Part shown: piece by piece, positions 8,934-17,248 of the stretch
How positions within the stretch are numbered: the stretch's first letter is position 1
Layout of the letters: every line of letters starts with the position of its first letter
DNA from: Muribaculaceae bacterium
Lineage (GTDB): Bacteria; Bacteroidota; Bacteroidia; Bacteroidales; Muribaculaceae
DNA length: 64,000 nucleotides
Assembly (NCBI GenBank): GCA_023667285.1
Contig: JAMPAK010000001.1
Location: forward strand, 1,532,267-1,596,266
Direction: 5' to 3'
Notes under the pieces: generated by a model
Databases searched by the model: none
The model's input: the letters and a program-made list of their open reading frames with translations, nothing else
What the model was told of the DNA's origin: nothing
Translations under genes and position numbers: made by a program

Positions 8934-9953
8934 TCAGTGGGCCGCTGTGAACTGTCGGAGGAAGCGCACATCGTTCTCCGAGAACATACGGAGATCCTTG
9001 ACCTGATATTTAAGGTTTGTGATGCGCTCAACGCCCATTCCGAGGGCAAAGCCTGAATATTTCTTAGAGTCAATTCCACATGCCTCGAGGACATTGGGAT
9101 CCACCATTCCGCAGCCCAGAATCTCTACCCAGCCTGTGTGTTTGCAGAAACTGCACCCTTTTCCGCCACAGAGATTGCATGAGATGTCCATCTCAGCTGA
9201 AGGCTCGGTGAAGGGGAAGTAACTGGGGCGGAGACGTATCTTGGTGTCGGGGCCGAACATCTCGCGGGCAAAGTAGAGAAGCGTCTGGCGCAAGTCGGCA
9301 AACGAGACATTCTCAGCCACATATAGTCCTTCGACCTGGTGGAAGAAGCAGTGGGCGCGGGCTGTGATGGCCTCATTGCGATATACGCGGCCGGGACAGA
9401 GGACACGGATGGGCGGCTGGGTTTTCTCCATGACACGCGCCTGAACGGATGATGTGTGGGAGCGGAGAAGCACCTCGGGGTTGCGCTGGATGAAGAAGGT
9501 GTCCTGCATGTCGCGTGCGGGATGGTCCTCGGCAAAGTTGAGGGCTGAGAAGACATGCCAGTCGTCTTCAATCTCAGGGCCTTCTGCAATGGTGAAGCCG
9601 AGGCGTGAGAATATGGCTACAATCTCTTCTCTGACAAGTGATAGAGGATGGCGTGTCCCGAGGGGGAATGGGATGGCTGTACGTGTGAGGTCGAGGTCTG
9701 AGTCGATGGTATCGGCATTCTCGAGGGCCTCACGGAGGGCAGCGAGCCGCTCAGTGGCGAGTTCTTTGAGCTCGTTGAGTTTCTGACCCAACTCGCGTTT
9801 CTGCTCGGCAGGCACCGAACGGAAATCCTGCATGAGCGCGGGGATGGCGCCCTTCTTGCTGAGATATTTTATGCGGAGGGCCTCCACCTCCTGGACGTTG
9901 GCCGCGGAGAGGGTCTCTATCTCGGCCTTGAGTTGATTTATCTTGTCAATCAT
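8934..9953 (-). CDS. pheS: Phenylalanyl-tRNA synthetase alpha subunit
   Basis: Catalytic subunit of the alpha2-beta2 enzyme that charges tRNA-Phe. An N-terminal coiled coil covers about residues 1-90 (Glu/Lys/Leu-rich). The class II catalytic core follows, with HPLSLVREEI, VYRNEAITARAHCFFHQVEG and the FTEPSAEMDISC motif, then a CxxC...CxxC segment usual in this family, ending in GMGVERITNLKY. At 339 residues it is full length. The beta subunit gene pheT is not adjacent, which is common in Bacteroidota. A -7-like element lies 24 bases upstream of the start. Confidence 0.96.
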   Translation of the reverse strand: MIDKINQLKAEIETLSAANVQEVEALRIKYLSKKGAIPALMQDFRSVPAEQKRELGQKLNELKELATERLAALREALENADTIDSDLDLTRTAIPFPLGTRHPLSLVREEIVAIFSRLGFTIAEGPEIEDDWHVFSALNFAEDHPARDMQDTFFIQRNPEVLLRSHTSSVQARVMEKTQPPIRVLCPGRVYRNEAITARAHCFFHQVEGLYVAENVSFADLRQTLLYFAREMFGPDTKIRLRPSYFPFTEPSAEMDISCNLCGGKGCSFCKHTGWVEILGCGMVDPNVLEACGIDSKKYSGFALGMGVERITNLKYQVKDLRMFSENDVRFLRQFTAAH

Positions 9954-9976
9954 AAGGATTCTGTGCTTTCAGAGTG

Positions 9977-9984
9977 CAAAGTTA
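9977..9984 (-). promoter_or_regulatory. Bacteroidota -7 promoter element for pheS
   Basis: On the minus strand it reads TAACTTTG then C, the same octamer seen upstream of topA. No -33 TTG was found at the expected distance. Confidence 0.45.
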
Positions 9985-9995
9985 GTGAATTTCCG

Positions 9996-10850
9996 TCATT
10001 TTTTAGCCGGTTCGTCGGCAAAACGGTTTGGAAAATCTATCTTCTGGCGTGGATGGCTCATGGCATACCACACGAGGATACAGCCGGCTAGGATGAAGGG
10101 GATGCTGAGCCACTGGCCCATGTTGAGTGTCATGGTCTGCTCAAACTCAACCTGAGGGTTCTTTATAAATTCTATCAGGAACCTCGGAAGGAAGATGCCT
10201 ATGAAGAAGACGCCGAATATCAAGCCGGGCCGTTCCTCGGCATTTTTCTTCCAGTACATCCACATCAGCAGGGCGAAGAGGGCAAAGTAGCACAGGGCCT
10301 CATAGATCTGTGTGGGGTGGCATGCCTGACCTAGGTAGAGTTCGTGCCACTCGCGCGAGCGCACAAACATGAAGCCCCATGGGAGTGTGGTGGCGTGGCC
10401 GAATATCTCGCTGTTGGCCAGATTGCCCAGACGGATGAGTCCGCCCACCAGGGCTATGGGGATGACGAGGCGGTCGAAGGTCCAGAGGGGATTGCGCTTG
10501 GTGGTGATGAGCGAGTATAGAATCACACCCAAAATGATGCCGATGGTGCCTCCATGACTTGCCAGGCCGCCGTGCCAGACATAGAGTATCTCAATGGGGT
10601 TCTGGCTGTATTGGTCCCACTCATAGAACAGCACATGTCCCAGACGGGCTCCAATGATGGTGCCGGCCACGGTCCACAATAACAGCACTCCAAGCCAACG
10701 CTCGGGCGCGCCCTCATGGCGATATATGCGCGACTCAATCTCGTAGCCGACGAGAAAACCCACCATGAAGGCGAGGCTATACCAGCGGATGGCAATGGGG
10801 CCGATGTGAAACCACACGGGGTCTGCGTTCCAGATGATGTAATCCAGCAT
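9996..10850 (-). CDS. lgt: Prolipoprotein diacylglyceryl transferase
   Basis: Inner-membrane enzyme that moves diacylglycerol from phosphatidylglycerol to the lipobox cysteine, the first step of lipoprotein maturation. About seven hydrophobic helices are visible. The family signature appears as RLGNLANSEIFG, followed by HPTQIYEAL and PRFLIEFIKNPQ, with the conserved HGGLASHGG loop earlier. The 284-residue length is normal. It acts on the lipoproteins of the surface and PorW-like loci elsewhere in this window. Its promoter region is shared divergently with the DUF695 gene. Confidence 0.96.
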   Translation of the reverse strand: MLDYIIWNADPVWFHIGPIAIRWYSLAFMVGFLVGYEIESRIYRHEGAPERWLGVLLLWTVAGTIIGARLGHVLFYEWDQYSQNPIEILYVWHGGLASHGGTIGIILGVILYSLITTKRNPLWTFDRLVIPIALVGGLIRLGNLANSEIFGHATTLPWGFMFVRSREWHELYLGQACHPTQIYEALCYFALFALLMWMYWKKNAEERPGLIFGVFFIGIFLPRFLIEFIKNPQVEFEQTMTLNMGQWLSIPFILAGCILVWYAMSHPRQKIDFPNRFADEPAKK

Positions 10851-10885
10851 TGTGAGAATGGTAACAGTTTAGGGGTTTAAGGTCA

Positions 10886-10916
10886 CAAAATTACTTCAAT
10901 TATGGGTCAATGTCAA
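10886..10916 (-). promoter_or_regulatory. Promoter for lgt
   Basis: Minus strand: -33 TTG at 10916-10914, a 20-base spacer, and -7 TAATTTTG at 10893-10886. Both elements and the spacing fit the Bacteroidota housekeeping consensus. Confidence 0.6.
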
Positions 10917-10926
10917 AAAACTTAAG

Positions 10927-10934
10927 TAATTTTG
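10927..10934 (+). promoter_or_regulatory. -7 promoter element for the DUF695 gene
   Basis: TAATTTTG followed by C, 26 bases before the ATG at 10961. It supports that start over an earlier in-frame ATG at 10910, which would lie upstream of the promoter. It is back to back with the lgt promoter. Confidence 0.5.
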
Positions 10935-10960
10935 CGAAAATTAACAACCACAGACAGACA

Positions 10961-11404
10961 ATGGACACAGATACAGGCATCTGGTGGACTGCTCCCGCTG
11001 AGAGCGAGGAGACAGGTCGCACCATACTCGTGACGGGACGCAAGGATATAAGCAAATTCAGGTCCAACCCCCGCTTCAACATCCGTGTGGAGGTGACATG
11101 GAAATATGACTCCCCCACCCCTTCAGGAATGCCGTCAGAGGCGGAGGCTGAGGAGATGGAGGCTGTGCAGGAGTCTCTGATGAAGGAATTCAGGAAGGAT
11201 CCGGTGGCTGTCTTGACGGGTATTTTCACCGGCGACGGCAAGAGGGACTGGGTTTTCTACACGCTGTCGACCCACATCTTCGGCCGCAAACTCAACGAGG
11301 TGCTTGCTCCGTTCCGCCTGCTCCCCATAACGGTCTATTGCGAGAATGACCCGGACTGGAAGGAGTATGATGAGATGGCCGAGGCTGAGATAAAGATGGA
11401 TTAA
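10961..11404 (+). CDS. DUF695-like domain protein, function unknown
   Basis: A soluble 147-residue protein without signal peptide. Features include an early ETGRTILVTGRKDISKF segment, RVEVTWKYD, an acidic Glu-rich helix (EAEAEEMEAVQES) and WVFYTLSTHIFGRKLNEVL, which together resemble the DUF695 fold found in many Bacteroidota. The biochemical role is unknown. The start at 10961 was chosen because the -7 promoter element lies between it and the only upstream in-frame ATG. Its stop overlaps that of the convergent histidine kinase gene: the four bases TTAA at 11401-11404 give both stop codons. Confidence 0.75.
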   Translation: MDTDTGIWWTAPAESEETGRTILVTGRKDISKFRSNPRFNIRVEVTWKYDSPTPSGMPSEAEAEEMEAVQESLMKEFRKDPVAVLTGIFTGDGKRDWVFYTLSTHIFGRKLNEVLAPFRLLPITVYCENDPDWKEYDEMAEAEIKMD

Positions 11405-12861
11405 TCGCCCGTCCACTTGGGGAGGGAGAAAATGAACTCGAGGCCTCCGGTTGAGCGGTTGTGGACAGAGATTGTGCCGCCGTGAGTGGTGATGGTGCTC
11501 TTGATGATGGAGAGACCGAGGCCGGTGCCTCCCTGCTTGCGCGAACGTCCGGTGTCCACACGATAGAAGCGCTCGAAGAGGTGAGGGATATGCTCATCGG
11601 CCACACCTGAACCGTCGTCATAGAAGGCGAACACATAGAAGCGGTCGTTCTCAGAGATGAGTTTCAGGCCTATCTTTGTTCCGCCTGAATACATGGCTGC
11701 GTTGCGTATGAGGCCACATATCATTCCCTGGATCAGGCCCGGGTTGCCCGACACATTGCAGTCGAGAGGGATGTCGTAGGTGAACTCCATTGAGCCGGCC
11801 ATGCGGTTGACATCCATATCATAGTCAATCTGAAACACAAGGTCGTACATATCCACCTTTGTGACGGCAATCTTGTCGCCTCCGTTCTCGAGGCGAGTCA
11901 TTGTGGAGACATCGTTGAGAAGGTTGGAGAGACGCTCCACATTTGTCAACATCCTCTGGAGAAAACGTTTGCGGGTCTCCTCATCCATGTCAGGGTCGCT
12001 TAGGATTGACTCGAGATAGCCCCTGATGATGCCGACGGGGGTCTTGATCTCATGGTTGATATTGTTGGTCATCTGGCGCGTCACGCGAGCCTTTTCCTCA
12101 AAGGCATGCACGGCGGCCTTGCGCTCCTTCTTGATCTGCTCTATGGCTGCGACACGCTCGCGATAGAGTGTGATGATCTCGCGCGAGATATCGCCGAGCT
12201 CGTTCTTGGGGAACTCATTTATGCCGGTGAACCGGCTTCCGCTCACGGCCCTGTAGACGAAGTCTCTGAGCAGACGGACATTACGCGCCAACATACGGGT
12301 GAAGTAGAAGGTGACGAGGAGCGTCAGCACCATACAGCCTATGATGACGAGCCAGACGGTGGTGTCGATGCTCATGGCGTCGTCGATTTTCTCGCTATAT
12401 GGGATGCCTGTCACAACCTTTATCCGGCCGTCGGGACTGATGGCTGAGGCGAGTAGATAAACGTTGCCATCGCTGCTGCGCTGGACGTAGCATGGCTGAC
12501 CGTTGCTGTCGTTGATGACGCGGACTGTATTTGAGGGGTCGGGGGAGAAGGAGAGGGGGACACCTAAGGAATATCTAAGCATGCCGTCGTCGGCATAGAC
12601 TGACATTCGCGCTCCGTCAAACTGGGTTCCCTGATAGAAGTCGGAGATGGTCGACATGAACTGCCGCGGGTCCTGGTCACGCTCGTATGAGCGTATGATG
12701 TGGCGGTTAATGTTGTTGAGACGCCATGCAATAGTCTCGGTGCGGTAGTCAGCCTCACGTTTATACTGATACCACACAATCACCCCGAACACCAGACACA
12801 GCACTGTGGCTATGGGGATGAATAATTGCCAATGGAAATTAATCCTTCTCTTTAAATCCAT
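11401..12861 (-). CDS. Membrane sensor histidine kinase of an OmpR-type two-component system
   Basis: Senses an extracytoplasmic signal and phosphorylates the regulator encoded just upstream. A membrane segment at about 12-31 is followed by a periplasmic sensor region of ~135 residues and a second membrane segment at about 168-187. A HAMP-like linker leads to the dimerisation domain NNINHEIKTP, with phospho-acceptor His270. The ATPase domain has the N box (GLIRNAAMYSG), G1 (YDDGSGV) and G2 (GGTGLGLSI). The 486-residue length is standard. Its start overlaps the regulator gene by 23 bases, so translation is probably coupled. It resembles RprX-type kinases of Bacteroides, but the signal is unknown. 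Confidence 0.93.
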   Translation of the reverse strand: MDLKRRINFHWQLFIPIATVLCLVFGVIVWYQYKREADYRTETIAWRLNNINRHIIRSYERDQDPRQFMSTISDFYQGTQFDGARMSVYADDGMLRYSLGVPLSFSPDPSNTVRVINDSNGQPCYVQRSSDGNVYLLASAISPDGRIKVVTGIPYSEKIDDAMSIDTTVWLVIIGCMVLTLLVTFYFTRMLARNVRLLRDFVYRAVSGSRFTGINEFPKNELGDISREIITLYRERVAAIEQIKKERKAAVHAFEEKARVTRQMTNNINHEIKTPVGIIRGYLESILSDPDMDEETRKRFLQRMLTNVERLSNLLNDVSTMTRLENGGDKIAVTKVDMYDLVFQIDYDMDVNRMAGSMEFTYDIPLDCNVSGNPGLIQGMICGLIRNAAMYSGGTKIGLKLISENDRFYVFAFYDDGSGVADEHIPHLFERFYRVDTGRSRKQGGTGLGLSIIKSTITTHGGTISVHNRSTGGLEFIFSLPKWTGD

Positions 12862-13567
12862 AGCCGAACCCCTGGCGTGTCTCTATGTTGTTGCCATAGA
12901 CACCTATCTTCTTGCGGAGGCGTGTGATGTTCGTGTCGATGGTGCGGGTGGTGACGATGACGTCGTCGGCCCAGACACGGCGGATGATCTCCTGGCGCGA
13001 GTAGATGCGGTTGCGGTGGGTAAGGAAGAAATACAGTATCTCAAACTCAGTCTTGGTGAGAGCCACGCGCTCGCCGTCGAGATAGACCTCCTTCTGGTTA
13101 GGGTCGATTGAGAGACCCTTATACTCCACCCTAGCCTCAAGAGGCTCTGAGTCAGCCTGCTCGGCGACCAGTTCGACTCCGGCAGCCTTTCGGGCCATCT
13201 GTGTGCGGCGCAGCACGGCATTGATTCTGGCTATCACCTCGCTCATTTTGAAGGGCTTGGTTATGTAGTCGTCGGCACCGATGTTGAGGCCCATTACAGT
13301 GTCGTCCTCGCCGTTGAGGGCTGAGCAGAATATAATTGGGGCGTCCTCGGTGCGCTCGTTGTTGCGGACTCGCTTTGCAAAGTCAAAGCCGCTGAGATTC
13401 TCCATCATGATGTCTACGACAAAAAGGTCGTAGACGCTGAGGTCTTTCTCAAGAGCCTCCTCCGCACTGTAGGCAGTGTCTACCTCATAACCCTCCTTTC
13501 GCAGGTTGTATTTAAGTATTTCGCAAATCGACTCTTCGTCGTCGATGATAAGGAGTCTTGTACTCAT
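12839..13567 (-). CDS. OmpR/PhoB-family response regulator
   Basis: Receiver domain at about 1-120 with acidic residues Asp9-Asp10, phospho-acceptor Asp52 (VVDIMM) and the conserved Lys in ITKPF. A winged-helix DNA-binding domain at about 150-242 carries LTKTEFEILYFFL, RRVWADD, RTIDTNITRLRKKI and GFGYGF. An Ala/Glu-rich linker joins the two. The 242-residue length is typical. It is the first gene of the pair with the overlapping kinase. An 18-base perfect palindrome lies 136 bases upstream and is a candidate operator, possibly for autoregulation. Confidence 0.95.
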   Translation of the reverse strand: MSTRLLIIDDEESICEILKYNLRKEGYEVDTAYSAEEALEKDLSVYDLFVVDIMMENLSGFDFAKRVRNNERTEDAPIIFCSALNGEDDTVMGLNIGADDYITKPFKMSEVIARINAVLRRTQMARKAAGVELVAEQADSEPLEARVEYKGLSIDPNQKEVYLDGERVALTKTEFEILYFFLTHRNRIYSRQEIIRRVWADDVIVTTRTIDTNITRLRKKIGVYGNNIETRQGFGYGFKEKD

Positions 13568-13810
13568 GGATGCTCTGTGATTTTATGATTGGCAGGCTCG
13601 GTCCGAAGTGTCACAGGATTGTAACACATTGAGCCATAAGGGTTGTTTTTGATATCGGGGGTAAAATTACAAAGAAATTCCTGACCTCTATAGTTAACAG
13701 ATGTTAAAATTAATTTTAACCCTGAACTTTTCTTCAGGCCCGGGAGTTATAGAGATGTAGTTACTATTATTTGCACTGTGTTTTCATGGTATTAGATTAA
13801 GGTTAAAGAA
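13568..13810. other. AT-rich intergenic region between the response regulator and the mfd-side terminator
   Basis: No reading frame or RNA gene is convincing here. It must hold the minus-strand promoter of the two-component pair, but I see no clean TAnnTTTG element. The one clear structure is the palindrome at 13703-13720. Confidence 0.5.
13703..13720. promoter_or_regulatory. Perfect 18-base palindrome, candidate operator
   Basis: GTTAAAATTAATTTTAAC is identical to its own reverse complement, with another GTTAAC just before it. It lies in the upstream region of the response regulator gene. Symmetry suggests a dimeric regulator site, but in AT-rich DNA chance is possible. Confidence 0.35.
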
Positions 13811-13841
13811 CAACAGGGTTGTCGAGATGACAACCCTGTTG
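13811..13841. terminator. Strong bidirectional hairpin terminator after mfd
   Basis: CAACAGGGTTGTC (13811-13823) pairs perfectly over 13 base pairs with GACAACCCTGTTG (13829-13841) around the loop GAGAT. TTTTTG follows on the plus strand and TTCTTT on the minus strand. It ends the minus-strand ctp-mfd operon. Confidence 0.85.
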
Positions 13842-13888
13842 TTTTTGTATACAGTCAGAATTCAGTTGACTGCGGCCTTTTTCACCTA

Positions 13889-16800
13889 TTATGCCTTTTC
13901 AGCGAGGATTTCGGTGAGGATGGAGAGGGCTGACTCGACAGTGGGGACATTGCCAATGGCGAATGAGCGGCGACCGTCGCGCTCTCGAATCTGGACTCTG
14001 CGCGGATGAGATGTGAGGTAGGAGACCATGCGACCGAACATCTCGCTCTGATAGTATGCCTTGTTGGTGTCGTCGACAAAGTATGTGAACATCTTACGCT
14101 GTTTCAGCACCACCTTCTCTATGCCCAGACGGCGTGCCAGCCTACGCAGTGAGGGGATGCGGAGGAGTTCGAGCGTGACATCGGGGATGTTGCCGAAACG
14201 GTCGGAGAGACGCGACTTGAAATCGTCGAGCTCGGCCTCGCTCTCGATGCCGTCGAGCTCACGATAGAGGGCTATGCGCTCGCTCTCAGTGGGGACATAG
14301 TCAGCCGGGAGGAGGAGCTCCATGTCGCTCTCGACTGTGCAGTCTGCCACATAGTCGTCCTCATCGGCGCGGTCAGCCGTGGTCTCGGCTGAGAGGTCGG
14401 CAAATTCCTGTGTGCGGAGTTCGGTGACTGCCTCCTTGAGTATCTTCTGATAAGTCTCATAGCCAAGGTCGGCTATGAATCCGCTCTGCTCGGCGCCGAG
14501 GAGATTGCCTGCGCCGCGGATGTCGAGGTCCTGCATGGCAATATGAATGCCGCTGCCGAGTTCGGAGAAACTCTCAATTGCCTGCAGGCGTCGGCGTGCC
14601 ACAGGGGTTAGGGGGATGTGGGGAGGCACGAGAAGATAGCAGAATGCCTTGCGGTTGCTGCGGCCCACACGGCCGCGCAACTGGTGGAGCTCGCTCAGTC
14701 CGAAGTTCTGGGCATTGTTGACGATGATGGTGTTGACATTTGGCATGTCGATGCCGCTCTCGATGATGGTTGTCGCTATCAGGACGTCATAGTCATGGTT
14801 GGCAAAGTCGATGATGGTCTGCTCGAGTTTGTCGGGCGCCATCTGGCCGTGGCCCACCACTACGCGAGCGTCAGGGACAAGGCGACGCACTTGCGCCTCG
14901 AGGTCGTAGAGGCCCTCGATGCGGTTGTTGACGATGAAGACCTGGCCGTTTCGCGAGAGTTCGAAGTTGATGGCCTCCGAGAGGATGTCGTCGCCGCCGG
15001 CATTGACGGAGGTGACGATGGGATAGCGGTTTGGGGGCGGAGTGTTGATGGCAGAGAGGTCTCTGGCTCCCATGAGTGAGAACTGCAGTGTGCGGGGGAT
15101 GGGGGTGGCACTCATGGTGAGAGTGTCGACATTGACCTTGAGCTGCTTGAGTTTCTCCTTGACCGCCACTCCAAATTTCTGCTCCTCATCGACCACCAGG
15201 AGTCCGAGGTCCTTGAACTTCACATCCTTACCGATGATTTTGTGAGTGCCGATGAGGATATCTATCTTTCCTTCAGCCAGGTCTCTGATGATGGCCTTGA
15301 CCTGCTTGGGGGTGCGGGCGCGGCTGAGATAATCGACACGCACCGGGAGGTCCTTGAGGCGCTGGGAGAAGGTGTTGTAATGCTGATAGGCCAGGACGGT
15401 GGTGGGGACAAGGACTGCGGTCTGTTTTCCGTCGACGGCGGCCTTGAAGGCGGCACGGATGGCAATCTCAGTCTTTCCGAACCCCACGTCGCCGCATATA
15501 AGGCGGTCCATGGGGCGCTCGCTCTCCATGTCGGCTTTGACGGCCTTTGTGGCCGTGAGCTGGTCAGGGGTGTCCTCATAAATAAATGAGGCCTCGAGTT
15601 CCTGCTGCAGATATGAGTCAGGGGCAAAGGCATGTCCCTTCTCCTCCTTACGGGCGGCGTAGAGACGGATAAGGTCGCGGGCAATGTCCTTGAGTTTCGA
15701 TTTTGTGCGTTCCTTGAGGCGATTCCATGCGCCTGTGCCAAGTTTGTTCACCTTTGGAGGCACACCCTCCTTGCCTCTGTACTTGGCCAGTTTATGGAGG
15801 GAGTGGATGGAGACAAAGATGATGTCGTCGTTGGCATAGACGAGCTTTATCATCTCCTGTGTACGGCCGTTGACATCAGTGCGGAGAAGGCCTGCAAACC
15901 GGCCCACACCGTGGTCGACATGCACGATATAGTCTCCCGGCTCGATGGCTGAGAGTTCCTTGAGCGAGAGGGCGAGCTTGCCTGAGCGGGCACGGTCGCT
16001 TTTGAGAGTGTATTTGTGGAAGCGGTCGAAAATCTGATGGTCGGTGAAGAGACAGACCTTGCGCTCATGGTCGATAAAGCCCTCATGGATCGTGGGTGTG
16101 ACAGGTGTAAAGCGAATGTCGTCGCCACGATCCTCGAAGATGGCCTTGAGGCGGTCAAACTGGTTCTCGCTGTCGGAGAGGATGTCGATGACATAGCCCT
16201 CTGAGAGGAAATTGACAAACGAGGAGGCTATGAGCTCGAAGTTCTTGTGGTAAAGCACCTGAGGGGAGCATCCGAAGTCGATTGAGGCACCTTCAGCCTT
16301 CTCAGACATGGCGGCGGCCGTGAAGCGTATGCGGCGGAAGGATGTCAGCGCACGCTCAAACTCTGTGGGGTCTACGATGCGGTCGAGAGCCGAGATGTCG
16401 CCCTCGCCCGCTATGAGCGCGCTCTGCGAGAAATCGGTCTCCGAGATGGCCTTGATGCGTTCTATAGTATAGGCATCATCGCGCACGGCAATGATGGTGG
16501 AGGGGTCGATAAACGATAAGAGCGACTCTCCCCCACCCTCCCCGGCAATACCGGAGGTGACGGAAACGCTCTGCAACTTGCGCTCTGAGAGTTGGGTCTC
16601 GATGTTGAAGAGCCTGATGGAGTCTATCTCATCGCCAAAGAAGTCTATGCGCAGGGGCAGCTCGCTGCTGTAGCCGAAGATGTCTATGATTGAGCCGCGC
16701 ATGGCAAACTGTCCGGGCTCATAGACATAGTCGACCGGCGAGAATCCATTCTCACGCAGCCATTTCACCGCCTCAGTCATGTCGAGTTCCATCCCGGTGT

Positions 16801-17248
16801 TGAGACGGAGCGTATGGGCATCTATGGCTGTGCGTGATGCCACCTTCTCAGCGAGCGCCTCAGGATATGTCACCACATATTGCGGAGCATCCTTTCCCGA
16901 GTGCCAGTGGTTGAGGGCCTCTGTGCGGAGAATCTCTGAGGGGGGATCAGGCTGACCATACTTGATGTCGCGCTTGAAGCCTGAGGGGAACATCAGCACA
17001 CGCTCCTCGCCAAGTATGCGCGAGAGGTCGTGATAGATATATCCGGCATCGTCGAGCGAGTCGGCTATCACCAGTGTCGGCACTTTGCGTGGGGCCATGG
17101 CTCCCAGCAGCATGGCCGGCGCAGAGCCTGCAAGGGAGAAGAGGTTGAGTGTGGCCAAGCGTCCGCGCAGCCACTTGTCGATAGCCTCACGGCGTGTGGG
17201 TGAGAGAAATTCCTGGGAGAGTTGCTGTAGTGACGTTGTGGTTGTCAT
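13889..17248 (-). CDS. mfd: Transcription-repair coupling factor
   Basis: Displaces RNA polymerase stalled at DNA lesions and recruits UvrA. The 1119-residue protein has a UvrB-like N-terminal region, a CarD-like RNA polymerase-interacting domain (GDYIVHVDHGVGRFAGL, about 430-450) and a RecG-like translocase. The translocase has Walker A GDVGFGKTE near 586, the Walker B box VVDEEQKFG near 687, SATPIPRTLQ and QLRGRVGRSNRKA. A C-terminal TRCF domain follows, beginning near VADCTVESDMELLLP. Length and motif order are canonical. Its ATG overlaps the upstream peptidase stop as ATGA, implying coupled expression. Confidence 0.97.
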   Translation of the reverse strand: MTTTTSLQQLSQEFLSPTRREAIDKWLRGRLATLNLFSLAGSAPAMLLGAMAPRKVPTLVIADSLDDAGYIYHDLSRILGEERVLMFPSGFKRDIKYGQPDPPSEILRTEALNHWHSGKDAPQYVVTYPEALAEKVASRTAIDAHTLRLNTGMELDMTEAVKWLRENGFSPVDYVYEPGQFAMRGSIIDIFGYSSELPLRIDFFGDEIDSIRLFNIETQLSERKLQSVSVTSGIAGEGGGESLLSFIDPSTIIAVRDDAYTIERIKAISETDFSQSALIAGEGDISALDRIVDPTEFERALTSFRRIRFTAAAMSEKAEGASIDFGCSPQVLYHKNFELIASSFVNFLSEGYVIDILSDSENQFDRLKAIFEDRGDDIRFTPVTPTIHEGFIDHERKVCLFTDHQIFDRFHKYTLKSDRARSGKLALSLKELSAIEPGDYIVHVDHGVGRFAGLLRTDVNGRTQEMIKLVYANDDIIFVSIHSLHKLAKYRGKEGVPPKVNKLGTGAWNRLKERTKSKLKDIARDLIRLYAARKEEKGHAFAPDSYLQQELEASFIYEDTPDQLTATKAVKADMESERPMDRLICGDVGFGKTEIAIRAAFKAAVDGKQTAVLVPTTVLAYQHYNTFSQRLKDLPVRVDYLSRARTPKQVKAIIRDLAEGKIDILIGTHKIIGKDVKFKDLGLLVVDEEQKFGVAVKEKLKQLKVNVDTLTMSATPIPRTLQFSLMGARDLSAINTPPPNRYPIVTSVNAGGDDILSEAINFELSRNGQVFIVNNRIEGLYDLEAQVRRLVPDARVVVGHGQMAPDKLEQTIIDFANHDYDVLIATTIIESGIDMPNVNTIIVNNAQNFGLSELHQLRGRVGRSNRKAFCYLLVPPHIPLTPVARRRLQAIESFSELGSGIHIAMQDLDIRGAGNLLGAEQSGFIADLGYETYQKILKEAVTELRTQEFADLSAETTADRADEDDYVADCTVESDMELLLPADYVPTESERIALYRELDGIESEAELDDFKSRLSDRFGNIPDVTLELLRIPSLRRLARRLGIEKVVLKQRKMFTYFVDDTNKAYYQSEMFGRMVSYLTSHPRRVQIRERDGRRSFAIGNVPTVESALSILTEILAEKA

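Noticed and set aside
13740-13845. Plus-strand small RNA ending at the mfd terminator
   Set aside because: The hairpin has a good plus-strand U-tract, but the only upstream candidate (TATTATTTG) misses the -7 consensus by one base in spacing and has no -33 element.
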